A DNA stretch of 64,000 nucleotides from Parahaliea mediterranea. Lineage in GTDB: Bacteria > Pseudomonadota > Gammaproteobacteria > Pseudomonadales > Halieaceae. This document shows, in pieces, positions 46,186 to 56,596 of the stretch (the first letter of the stretch is position 1; each line of letters starts with the position of its first letter). The notes below the pieces were generated by a model. That model was not told the DNA's origin. It worked only from the letters and a program-made list of their open reading frames with translations, and did not search any database. The position numbers and the translations under genes were made by a program. The stretch is taken from the NCBI RefSeq assembly GCF_003402235.1, contig NZ_QEWO01000003.1, forward strand, positions 372,001-436,000, in the 5' to 3' direction.

Positions 46186-46457
46186 CAGCGCTCGTCTCCG
46201 TGCACGCCGAATTCACGATCCAGCGCCGCCATGCGCCGGGCGTAGTAGAAAATCAGCGCCACGAAAACGTAGATGGAGCCCTGCTGGGCAAACCAGAAGC
46301 CCAGTTTGTAGCCGCCCAGGCGAATCTGGTTGAGCGGCTCCACCAGCAGGATGCCGCAGCCGTAGCTGACGGCGAACCACACCAGCAACAGCTTGCACAT
46401 AAGGGACAGGTTGCGGCGCCAGTACTGGTGCGCCTGCTGCCGGGTGAGCCTCGGCAT
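46185..46457 (-). CDS. DUF4212 symporter small subunit
   Basis: The 90-aa protein has two membrane helices (residues 16-40 and 50-72) and matches the small partner of VC_2705-type symporters (MPRLTRQQAHQYWRRNLSLM, GFWFAQQGSIYVFVALIFYY). The ATG follows GGAGAAGACT. Its stop and the large subunit start share one base, so the two proteins are made together. Confidence 0.9.
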   Translation of the reverse strand: MPRLTRQQAHQYWRRNLSLMCKLLLVWFAVSYGCGILLVEPLNQIRLGGYKLGFWFAQQGSIYVFVALIFYYARRMAALDREFGVHGDER

Positions 46458-46572
46458 AGTCTTCTCCTGACGGTTCTTATTGTGTGGGCCGCGCCCGGTG
46501 GCGCGGCCCGTGGGTCAGGCGATGGTAGCAGAGGCCCGGACGGGCCGTGAAGCCGGCGCAGCCGGCAACCGG

Positions 46573-46662
46573 GGCTTTGGCGGCAATGGCTTTGGCGGCA
46601 AAGGCATTGGCGGCAAAGGGCTTAGCGGCAAAGCTTCAGCGACAAAGGCTTCAGCAACAGAG
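46573..46662. repeat. Six tandem 15-bp repeats downstream of the nuclease gene
   Basis: Six 15-bp units run in line. The first four are close copies of GGCTTTGGCGGCAAA, and the last two are decayed (GCTTCAGCGACAAAG, GCTTCAGCAACAGAG). They fill most of the gap between the nuclease stop and the symporter small subunit start. Read on the plus strand they would encode GFGGN/K units, but no gene with a start there is supported. Confidence 0.8.
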
Positions 46663-46665
46663 CCC

Positions 46666-49458
46666 CTAGCAGCCCAGGCGCGCGCCAAGGGTGCGCAACT
46701 GGCCGTTCAGCGCCCCCACGGCGGGGCCTTCTATCCAGTCCCTGGGGCGGCTTTGGCCGTCGCTGAGCCGGTCCGCCCAGTCCAGCTTGCGGCACAAGGC
46801 CCGCTGGTGGCCGTGCTGCTCCAGGTGCTCGGCCACCTTGAGCCCGCCAATGAACAGGGCCAGGCGAATGTGGCTGGCCCAGCTGTTGGCCGTAATGCCG
46901 CCGGAGCGTATAGCGCTGGCAAGGTCGGCAAGAATGCCGGTCACGCTCACGCTGGCGGCATCCAGTTGCAGGCCCACCAGCAGGGGGTCGTGGTCGGAGT
47001 TGCGGGTGGCGGTGGTGGCATCGAAGTAGGCGGCGCTGCGGCCGTAGTCCAGGTTGTAATCCAGCGCGTCGGCCTCGTCGGCGTTGATGTGCCAGAGGTG
47101 CGCCCCGGTCATGGCCTGGGCCAGGGCATCGCTCAGCAGGATGTAGTCGAGGGTGCCCACCTGCCCGTCAAAGACGTAGGAGTAATCGGCCGGCGACTCC
47201 ACATTCACGTAGCCCTGCTGCAGCAGGCTTTGCAGGGGCGGCTCCATGGCATAGGCGTTGAAGTCCCCCAGCAGGGCAATGTTCTCGCTGGCCACGCCGG
47301 TGGGGGCGGTGTCCAGCCAGGCGGTGAGCGCCCGGGCGGCCAGCTGCCGGCGCGCGTTCCAGAAGCCGGCGCCGTCCTGCTGGTCGTAGTTGGGGCTGGC
47401 GGTGTCTTCCAGGCCCGAGCTGCCCTTGGACTTGAAGTGGTTCACCGCCACGATCAGCACCTCGCCGGAGTCGATATGCTCGAAGCTGGCGGCCAGGGGC
47501 ACGCGGTTGGTGGCCTCGCCCTCGAAGATCGGGTCGGCGTCAAAGTCGTGCCCGGCAAAGGCGTCCAGGGTCGCCGCGGCGGCGTCGGTGAGCAGGGCCG
47601 GCTGGGCCCCGGGCGCCGGTCGCAGTACAGCTGGCTTGTAAATCAGCGCGGTGGCAATGGCATCGCCGCCGACAAAGGCGCTGCCCGGGTAGACGTAGTC
47701 GTACACCGCCTCCCCCAGCCGCGCATTGATGGCGTTCACCAGCACTTCAACGGCGGTGGAGCCGTCGTTACTGGGGTCGAAGTGGTTTTCAATCTCCACC
47801 AGGCCGAGCAGGTCTGCATCCAGCGCGACAATGGCGTTCACCGTTTTGGCCAGCTGGCGCTCCAGCTCGGCGGCGCTGTTGGCCCCGCGCGGCTCATGGC
47901 CCAGGGCGGTGGTGCTGTTGCCGTCATCCAGGGTGGTGAAAAAGTTGAGCACGTTGAGCGAAGCCAGCGACAGGTTGCCCCCCACGCCCTCCGCTTGCAG
48001 GGGCCGCGGGTTTACGCTGGTGAAAGCGTTGCTGCCGTCGATGTGGCTGCGCAGGCGCCAGGTGGCGCCAGAGGCGGCATTGCCCGCCCATTTGTAATCC
48101 AGCACGCCGGTGGGCGAGGCCACCATGTCGCCCATGCGCGGCGCGGTCAGTTCGCGGTAGCCGGCCAGGCCATCGGTGGCCTCCACCGGGGCGTTCTGTA
48201 CGTTCAGGCCATCGTCGTACACGATCTGGCGCGCGCCCAGGGCCTGCAGGTGGGCGTCCAGCCCGGCGGCATCGGGGGCCGAACGCTGGGTGAACTGGAA
48301 GGGGCGCTCACCCGCCACCAGGCGCATTTCGTTGAAGCGGTCCAGTTGGTATTGCTCGGTCACCGTCAGGTTGCCGTCCACCCGCACCAGCATGCCCTCC
48401 CAGGCTTCCAGGTCTGGCTGGTAGCTGTTGCTCTGGGCGCGGCTGGTGGCAGCGGCGGGCAGGGTGATGCGCGCCACAGCCACCTGGTCAAGCTGGTTGC
48501 TATCCAGCACCTCCACCGCCACCACGTTGCCCAGCTGGGTTTCGCCAAAGTACTGGCTCACCGTGCCGTGCACGCGCACCCGGTCGCCCAGCTGCACGTC
48601 GGCGCCAACACCCCGGTCGTACACAAACAGCCCTTCCGAGGAGGCCGGGTCGCCGTCTTCGTCGCTGGCCTCTTCCTGCAGGAAGAAGCCGGACAGGTCG
48701 CGGGCCGCGTCGGCATCGCCGTCCTGGAAGTCGCCCACCACAATGGCCTCGACGATAACCGGCTGGTCGATGAGCGGGCTGACATCGGTATCGCCAAAGG
48801 CGTTGCCAAGCTGGCTGGCGGGGGTGCCCTGAATGGCGGAAATCAGCTGCAACTGATGGGGCAGTGGCTCGCCGCCGTCGCCGCCATCACCACTGCCAGA
48901 CAGCGGCACCGGGCTGGCGGCGCTGGCGTTGGCCAGGGCACCGTCCAGGGCGTTGGCGCCGCTGAACTGCCAGTCGCTAAGATCGAAGGTGGCCGAGGGA
49001 CCGGCGCGGCCGATACGTGCGGCCCAGCCGTCCACATGGTCCCAGGGCTCGCCGCTGCCATCGACGTTGATGTCGCCAAACAGGTCGATCACCTGGCCGT
49101 TGTGGAACAGCTCGATGGCATCGTCGCCATTGATGGCCATTGCCCCGCTGGTGTAGTGGGGCGCCATGCCGAAGAAGGCGGTAAAACCGTCCTCTTCCGA
49201 GGCGATGTACAGGTAGTCACCGGCGCTGGCGCTGCCGGCGGGAAAGGTGAATTCCTCGCCGTCGCTGCCGCCACCGTTGTTGGCGGAGCCCAGGCCATAG
49301 GCGCTCAAATCGGCAATGTCCTCGGTCACGTAGACCTCAACGCCCTTGGGCACGCCGCCGCTCAGGGGGCCATCGAACACGGCGGTAATCATCATTCCGG
49401 CCTCGGCGCCACAGGCGGTAAGGCCCAGCAGGGTTCCAGCAAGCATCAGCGGTTTCAT
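46666..49458 (-). CDS. Large extracellular nuclease lipoprotein (ExeM/NucH-like)
   Basis: The 930-aa protein begins MKPLMLAGTLLGLTACG, a lipoprotein signal with LTAC as lipobox. A lamin-tail-like domain follows (ITAVFDGPLSGGVPKGVEVY), then an OB/YhcR-like region (VGDFQDGDADAARDLSGFFL). The last is a DNase-I-like endonuclease/exonuclease/phosphatase domain with LGLVEIENH (catalytic Glu), NHFKSKG, LLGDFNAYAME and NSDHDPLLV. It would degrade extracellular DNA. The C-terminal tail of about 90 residues, ending in LGARLGC, has no clear rhombosortase signal. A Pho box lies upstream. Confidence 0.9.
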   Translation of the reverse strand: MKPLMLAGTLLGLTACGAEAGMMITAVFDGPLSGGVPKGVEVYVTEDIADLSAYGLGSANNGGGSDGEEFTFPAGSASAGDYLYIASEEDGFTAFFGMAPHYTSGAMAINGDDAIELFHNGQVIDLFGDINVDGSGEPWDHVDGWAARIGRAGPSATFDLSDWQFSGANALDGALANASAASPVPLSGSGDGGDGGEPLPHQLQLISAIQGTPASQLGNAFGDTDVSPLIDQPVIVEAIVVGDFQDGDADAARDLSGFFLQEEASDEDGDPASSEGLFVYDRGVGADVQLGDRVRVHGTVSQYFGETQLGNVVAVEVLDSNQLDQVAVARITLPAAATSRAQSNSYQPDLEAWEGMLVRVDGNLTVTEQYQLDRFNEMRLVAGERPFQFTQRSAPDAAGLDAHLQALGARQIVYDDGLNVQNAPVEATDGLAGYRELTAPRMGDMVASPTGVLDYKWAGNAASGATWRLRSHIDGSNAFTSVNPRPLQAEGVGGNLSLASLNVLNFFTTLDDGNSTTALGHEPRGANSAAELERQLAKTVNAIVALDADLLGLVEIENHFDPSNDGSTAVEVLVNAINARLGEAVYDYVYPGSAFVGGDAIATALIYKPAVLRPAPGAQPALLTDAAAATLDAFAGHDFDADPIFEGEATNRVPLAASFEHIDSGEVLIVAVNHFKSKGSSGLEDTASPNYDQQDGAGFWNARRQLAARALTAWLDTAPTGVASENIALLGDFNAYAMEPPLQSLLQQGYVNVESPADYSYVFDGQVGTLDYILLSDALAQAMTGAHLWHINADEADALDYNLDYGRSAAYFDATTATRNSDHDPLLVGLQLDAASVSVTGILADLASAIRSGGITANSWASHIRLALFIGGLKVAEHLEQHGHQRALCRKLDWADRLSDGQSRPRDWIEGPAVGALNGQLRTLGARLGC

Positions 49459-49592
49459 AAGCAGCAGGCAGTTCCACTCAGGTTGGGCGCGCGGGCGCGC
49501 GCAGGGGGCAGGGCCGCCGGGCGGCGTTGCCGTTGGAGTGCCCAGTGCAACAGAACAGGATGACAACCCTGTGCCGGTTTCGTGTCGGCGGC

Positions 49593-49610
49593 GCGACAGT
49601 TTTTTGACAG
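49593..49610 (-). promoter_or_regulatory. Pho box for the nuclease gene
   Basis: The minus strand reads CTGTCAAAAAACTGTCGC, two CTGTC repeats 11 bp apart. It agrees with the E. coli PhoB consensus at 16 of 18 positions by my count. It lies about 135 bp upstream of the nuclease ATG. PhoB binding is inferred. Confidence 0.7.
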
Positions 49611-49625
49611 GCGGCCTTGCGCAAA

Positions 49626-49643
49626 ACGTCATCGGAACGTCAT
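49626..49643 (+). promoter_or_regulatory. Possible second Pho box for the 5'-nucleotidase gene
   Basis: The plus strand carries ACGTCAT twice, at 49626-49632 and 49637-49643, with the 11-bp period of a Pho box. Each half matches CTGTCAT at five of seven positions. It lies about 100 bp before the nucleotidase ATG and is weaker than the nearby minus-strand box. Confidence 0.5.
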
Positions 49644-49743
49644 ACCCCGTTCACACAATCAACACGGTGGACTCTTACCCTCGAAGTAGTGCGCAAGCGC
49701 CTGTTACAGCCAACCACAACAACGCAACGAGGGAAGGGAAGAG

Positions 49744-51714
49744 ATGATGCACCGTCTGTCACGGGCCGTCACCACGGCCGCGCTGGGAAGCCTGCTGCTG
49801 ATAGCGGGCTGCTCCGACAGCAGCGACCGGGTTGATGCCCCCACCGAGCCGGAAGTGCCCGAGGTGCCGGTAGAGCCAGAGCCGGAACCCGGCGGCCAGC
49901 CGATCGACCTTACCCTGCTGCACCTGAACGACCATCACTCCCACATTGTGGCCGAGCGCTTCGACTTTGACACCAGCGGCCTGAACCTGGCCACCACCAC
50001 CGCCAGCGGCGCGGCGGTGGCCGAGGTGGAAGTCACCTACGGCGGCTTTCCCATGCTGGTCACCCTGTTCAACACCCTGGCCGCCAACGCCGAACACGTG
50101 ATCAAGCTGCACGCCGGCGATGCGGTAACGGGCACCCTGTACTACAGCCTGTTTAACGGCCGCGCCGACGCCGAGGTGATGAACCAGGTGTGCTTCGACG
50201 CTTTTGCCCTGGGCAACCACGAATTTGACGATGGCGACGCGGGCCTGGCCAACTTCCTGGACTTCCTCAACAGCGGCGCCTGCGCCACCCCCACGCTGGC
50301 CGCCAACGTGGTGCCGGGGCCGGATTCGGCCATCGCCGAGGGTTACATTGCGCCCTACACCATTGTGGAACGCGGCGGCGAGCAGATCGGCATCATCGGC
50401 ATTGATGTTGCGGGCAAAACCAAGAACTCCTCCCAGCCCGACGCGGGCACCGAGTTCCTCGATGAGACCGAAACCGCCCAGCAGTACATCGACGAGCTGA
50501 CCGGCATGGGCGTGAACAAGATCGTGCTGCTGACCCACTACGGTTACCAGGCCGACGTGACCCTGGCCCAGAACCTGACCGGGGTGGATGTGATTGTGGG
50601 CGGCGACTCCCACTCCCTGCTGGGGGATGACACCTTTGCCACCCTCGGCTTTAACCCGGTGGGCGAGTACCCCACGGTGACCGCCGATGCCGACGGCAAC
50701 ACCGTGTGCGTGGTGCAGGCCTGGGAATACGGCCACCTGCTGGGGCAGCTGGACGTGCGCTTTGATGCTAACGGCGTAGTCACCGGCTGCAGCGGCATGC
50801 CGGTGATGCCCATTGCCGACAGCTTCAGCTACGCCTTCAACGACGACGAAAGCCGCACCCTGGATGGCAACGATGCAATTGCCGTGCGCAACGCTCTGGA
50901 GGCCGAGGACGAAATTGCCGTCACGGCGGAAGACGCCACCACCGTGCAGCTGCTGGCGGGCTTTAATGAAGAGGTTGAGGTGCTGGAGCAGACCCTCATC
51001 GGCAGCGTGGCCGAGGACATCTGCCTGGAGCGCTTCCCCAATGAGGGCCGCTCGTCGGTGTGCGACATCAGCGTCACCTACAACCAGGGCAGCGACATTT
51101 CCAACATCGTCGCCAAGGCCTTTATGACCGTTACCCCCACCGCCGACATTGGCATCCAGAACGGCGGCGGCGTGCGGGTGGATGTGGCCGCCGGCGACTT
51201 CACCATTGCCGATGCCTTCACCCTGCTGCCCTTCTCCAACACCCTGGTAACGCTGCAGATGACCGGGCAGGAAGTGATCAACGTGCTGGAAGACGCCCTG
51301 GCCAATGCCCTGGATGCGGGCGGTTCCACCGGCTCCTACCCTTATGCATCGGGCCTGCGCTACGCGGTGGATGCCTCCCAGCCCTTTGGCTCGCGCATCA
51401 GCAACGTGGAAGTGAACCCCCGGGTGGCCGGCAGCTGGGCGCCTATTGATGTGGCGGCGGTGTACAGCGTGGTCACCAACGACTTCATTGCCTCCGGCCA
51501 GGACGGCTACGACACTTTTGGCCCCATCTTCGACGCCGGCAACTACGAGGACACCTTCACCGAATACGCCCAGGGCTTTATCGACTACGTGGAGCAGCTG
51601 ACGGCACAGGGCCTGCCGCTGTCGAAACTGCCATTGGATGAGTATTCCACACAGTCCTACATCGGCAGCGACGGCTGCGACCACAGCACCAGCAACGACT
51701 GCGCGGGCTTCTGA
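49744..51714 (+). CDS. 5'-nucleotidase lipoprotein (UshA/NucA-like)
   Basis: The 656-aa protein has a lipoprotein signal (MMHRLSRAVTTAALGSLLLI then AGCSD). The calcineurin-like metal domain has TLLHLNDHHSHI, LHAGDAVTGTLYYSLFNG, FALGNHEFDDG and GGDSHSLLG. The C-terminal nucleotide-binding domain has IQNGGGVRVDVAAGDFTIAD. It would cut phosphate from extracellular nucleotides made by the divergent nuclease. The ATG follows GGGAAGGGAAG. Confidence 0.93.
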   Translation: MMHRLSRAVTTAALGSLLLIAGCSDSSDRVDAPTEPEVPEVPVEPEPEPGGQPIDLTLLHLNDHHSHIVAERFDFDTSGLNLATTTASGAAVAEVEVTYGGFPMLVTLFNTLAANAEHVIKLHAGDAVTGTLYYSLFNGRADAEVMNQVCFDAFALGNHEFDDGDAGLANFLDFLNSGACATPTLAANVVPGPDSAIAEGYIAPYTIVERGGEQIGIIGIDVAGKTKNSSQPDAGTEFLDETETAQQYIDELTGMGVNKIVLLTHYGYQADVTLAQNLTGVDVIVGGDSHSLLGDDTFATLGFNPVGEYPTVTADADGNTVCVVQAWEYGHLLGQLDVRFDANGVVTGCSGMPVMPIADSFSYAFNDDESRTLDGNDAIAVRNALEAEDEIAVTAEDATTVQLLAGFNEEVEVLEQTLIGSVAEDICLERFPNEGRSSVCDISVTYNQGSDISNIVAKAFMTVTPTADIGIQNGGGVRVDVAAGDFTIADAFTLLPFSNTLVTLQMTGQEVINVLEDALANALDAGGSTGSYPYASGLRYAVDASQPFGSRISNVEVNPRVAGSWAPIDVAAVYSVVTNDFIASGQDGYDTFGPIFDAGNYEDTFTEYAQGFIDYVEQLTAQGLPLSKLPLDEYSTQSYIGSDGCDHSTSNDCAGF

Positions 51715-51917
51715 GTCGCCTGAGTCGCCATCGGGCCGCCGCCCCCGGGCGGCGGCCAGTTTCCCCAACTTCCTCACAATTTCAGACAAATCCGCCTATT
51801 TGCAGGCCCTGACGCCGGCCGGTGGTTGGCTGGTGGCGGTGCCGGGCGTTAAGCTACGCCCTGCAACGGATGTTTCGCCAGTGCCGACGCTGGTGAAGAG
51901 GAGACCCCGAAACCAAC

Positions 51918-53729
51918 ATGGCACCACCTCGCCCCATCGCGCTTGCCGCCGCCCTGACACTGCTGTGGGCGACGAACCCGGGCCACACCGCAGACGATAC
52001 CCCTATCCACCCTGGCGCGCCGAGCGCCTCTGCCGCCGGCGACAGCACGGCGGCACAAGCCACGCTCCCCAACCAAGACGCTCTCCCCGGCAAGGACAGC
52101 CCCCCCACCGAGGGCGCGGACAGTGGCGAAGCCCCCAGCGAGGCCACTGACAGCAGCAGCGAGGACGGCAACAACAGCGGCCAGCCCATGCCGCGCGCAG
52201 AGAATGTCGACCTGAACGAGCCGGTGACGGCCGCCGAAGAGGACGCGGCAGCGGCCCTGGAAGAAATCAGCCCGGCATCAGCACAGGCACCTGCCATCAG
52301 CAATACCGAACTGAAGGCCCCGGTCACGCCGCAAGATGCCGCGACCGAGGCAACCCCCGAGGACCCACCGCCCGCCATTGAGCTGGCGCCGCCACCTGAC
52401 CCGAATGCCCCCGGCGCCGCAACCGCCGTCGAAGAGCGGGCCACCACCCCAGCCCCCTTTGTACTGCTGGGCACGGAGGTGCCCCCCGGCACCGCCACCC
52501 GCCTGTCCTGGGCGCCCAGCCAGTCCTTCGAGGGCATCTACAGCGCCACCCCGGTGCTGGTGGTGAACGGGGCAGAGCCCGGCCCGGTGCTGTGCCTGAC
52601 CGCCGCCGTTCACGGCGACGAGCTGAACGGCGTGGAAACCGTGCGCCGGGTGCTCTACAACCTGGACGCGCAAAAACTGAACGGCACCGTGGTGGGGGTG
52701 CCCATCGTCAACCTGCAGGGCTTTCACCGCAGCTCTCGCTACCTGAGCGACCGCCGGGACCTCAACCGCTATTTTCCCGGCGACCCGGGCGGCAGCTCCG
52801 CCTCGCGCATTGCCTATTCGTTTTTCCATGAGATCGTCCAGCACTGCAGCGCCGTGGTGGACCTGCACACCGGCTCCTTCTACCGCACCAACCTGCCCCA
52901 GCTGCGCGGCGACCTCACCAACCCCCAGGTGGTGAAGATCACCGAGAGTTTCGGCTCCACCGTGGTGCTGCACAGCGACGGCGCCGAGGGCACCCTGCGC
53001 CGGGCGGCGGTGGAAGCGGGCATTCCTGCCGTCACCCTGGAAGCCGGGGCGCCGATGGTGCTGAGCGAAGACAACGTGGCCCACAGCGTGAAGGGCATCC
53101 GCACCCTGCTCAACCACCTGGGCATGGTGAGCAAGTTCCGCCTGTGGGGCGACCCGGAGCCGGTGTACTACAACTCCACCTGGCAGCGCGCGCCGGAGGG
53201 CGGGGTGGTGTTCAGCAAGGTGAGCCTGGGCCAGACGGTGCGCAAGGGCGACCTGCTGGGCACGGTCACCAACCCCATCACCAATGTGCGCACCGAAATT
53301 CGCTCCAGCTACGACGGCCGCATCCTCGGCATGGCCCTGAACCAGGTGGTGCAGCCGGGGTTTGCCACCCACCACATCGGCATTCAGGCGCCCGAGGAGC
53401 AGATCAGCCCGCCGGAGGATGTCGAAGTGCCCGCCGAGGCGAGCGCCGCGCCGGACCCGAACCAGCCCCCCGCCAGCGGGGAAGCACCGGCTGCCGAGAA
53501 CACCAGCGCCGATGCCAGGCCCGCGCCAGCACCCAGCGCTGCTGCCGCGGCCGGGGCCGCAGCTGGCACCCAGGGCAAGGCCGCGCAGCCGGCAGCCGCC
53601 GCAACCGCCAAAACCCGGCCCGCCAGCGAGCCCGAGACGGCCAGCCCCCCGCTGGATAACGCCGAGGACGAGGATTTTGAAGCCCAGCCCCGGCCCCTGG
53701 ACGAGGATGAGGACGACCGCTCGGAATAG
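51918..53729 (+). CDS. Secreted succinylglutamate desuccinylase/aspartoacylase-like protein
   Basis: The 603-aa protein has a signal peptide (MAPPRPIALAAALTLLWATN), about 150 acidic low-complexity residues, and a zinc-carboxypeptidase-like core. The core has AAVHGDELNG (zinc His and Glu), VVDLHTGSFYRTNL (zinc His) and PAVTLEAGAPM (catalytic Glu). It ends in another acidic, Ala/Pro-rich tail of about 115 residues. The substrate and cell site (periplasm or surface) are unknown. It lies 203 bp after the nucleotidase. Confidence 0.85.
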   Translation: MAPPRPIALAAALTLLWATNPGHTADDTPIHPGAPSASAAGDSTAAQATLPNQDALPGKDSPPTEGADSGEAPSEATDSSSEDGNNSGQPMPRAENVDLNEPVTAAEEDAAAALEEISPASAQAPAISNTELKAPVTPQDAATEATPEDPPPAIELAPPPDPNAPGAATAVEERATTPAPFVLLGTEVPPGTATRLSWAPSQSFEGIYSATPVLVVNGAEPGPVLCLTAAVHGDELNGVETVRRVLYNLDAQKLNGTVVGVPIVNLQGFHRSSRYLSDRRDLNRYFPGDPGGSSASRIAYSFFHEIVQHCSAVVDLHTGSFYRTNLPQLRGDLTNPQVVKITESFGSTVVLHSDGAEGTLRRAAVEAGIPAVTLEAGAPMVLSEDNVAHSVKGIRTLLNHLGMVSKFRLWGDPEPVYYNSTWQRAPEGGVVFSKVSLGQTVRKGDLLGTVTNPITNVRTEIRSSYDGRILGMALNQVVQPGFATHHIGIQAPEEQISPPEDVEVPAEASAAPDPNQPPASGEAPAAENTSADARPAPAPSAAAAAGAAAGTQGKAAQPAAAATAKTRPASEPETASPPLDNAEDEDFEAQPRPLDEDEDDRSE

Positions 53730-53758
53730 GGAATTTGCCCGCTGCCAATACCTGACTG

Positions 53759-53797
53759 TTGCCCGGGGTTTTATAGTCGACTAAAATAGTCGGGTAT
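53759..53797 (+). promoter_or_regulatory. suf operon promoter with type-1 IscR site
   Basis: The -35 is TTGCCC (53759-53764) and the -10 is TAAAAT (53782-53787), 17 bp apart. A 25-bp site at 53773-53797 begins ATAGTCGACT and ends AGTCGGGTAT, with AAAAT between. It fits every position of the E. coli type-1 IscR consensus. It covers the spacer and -10, so binding of [2Fe-2S]-IscR should repress the operon. Confidence 0.9.
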
Positions 53798-53818
53798 GAC
53801 ACACCTCGACTCACAGCC

Positions 53819-53841
53819 CGCGCCTACAGGCGCGTTTTTTT
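53819..53841 (+). terminator. Terminator-like hairpin in the iscR leader
   Basis: A perfect stem CGCGCC/GGCGCG with a 4-base loop TACA is followed by seven T residues. It has all features of an intrinsic terminator but sits between the suf promoter and the iscR GTG start, which follows one base later. It could be an attenuator. Its activity is inferred from structure only. Confidence 0.75.
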
Positions 53842-53842
53842 C

Positions 53843-54334
53843 GTGCGCCTAACCACCCGCGGCCGCTATGCGGTCACGTCCATGTTGGACCTGGCGCTGC
53901 ACCAGGGCGAGGGGCCCATTCCCCTGGCGGGTATTTCCGCGCGCCAGGATATTTCCCTGTCCTACCTGGAGCAGCTGTTTTCCCAGCTCCGGCGCGGCGG
54001 CCTGGTGCGCAGCGTGCGCGGCCCCGGCGGTGGCTACCACCTGGGCAAGTCCGCCAGCGACATCAGCGTGGCGGAGGTGATCGAGGCGGTCAACGAGAGC
54101 ACCGACGCCACCCGCTGTCAGGGCAAGGGCGACTGCCAGAAGGGCAGCACCTGCCTCACCCACCACCTGTGGATGAACCTCAGCGACCAGATCCACGCAT
54201 TCCTTGAGGGCATCTCCCTCAACGATCTGGTGGAACGACAGGAAATCAGGGTGATCGCCCTGGAACAGGAGGCCCGGGTGGCTGCCTCCGACACCCCCCA
54301 GGCGGACATCATTGCCGAATTGGGAAAGGCCTAG
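53843..54334 (+). CDS. iscR: Fe-S cluster assembly regulator IscR
   Basis: The 163-aa Rrf2-family regulator starts with GTG ([20 protein letters not shown]). The helix-turn-helix includes [20 protein letters not shown] and [20 protein letters not shown]. Cluster ligands are C92, C98 and C104, with H107, in the same numbering as E. coli IscR, so it should hold a [2Fe-2S] cluster. It heads the suf operon. The start lacks a clear Shine-Dalgarno; a weak AGG is inside the hairpin. Confidence 0.96.
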   Translation: MRLTTRGRYAVTSMLDLALHQGEGPIPLAGISARQDISLSYLEQLFSQLRRGGLVRSVRGPGGGYHLGKSASDISVAEVIEAVNESTDATRCQGKGDCQKGSTCLTHHLWMNLSDQIHAFLEGISLNDLVERQEIRVIALEQEARVAASDTPQADIIAELGKA

Positions 54335-54378
54335 CGCCGCCCCCGCGGACAGGCAGTACACAGACAGGTCAACACACT

Positions 54379-55818
<1,440 letters not shown>

Positions 55819-55849
55819 GCCCGAACGGAATTTTGAGAGAGAACGACAG

Positions 55850-56595
<746 letters not shown>

Positions 56596-56596
<1 letters not shown>

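Noticed and set aside
46480-49563. Plus-strand open frame of about 1,000 codons across the nuclease gene
   Set aside because: It is antisense to a gene with clear signal peptide and nuclease motifs; its protein is a low-complexity Gly/Val/Gln mix typical of the reverse of a GC-rich gene.
49759-51789. Minus-strand open frame opposite the 5'-nucleotidase
   Set aside because: Shadow of a gene with clear metallophosphatase motifs and lipobox.
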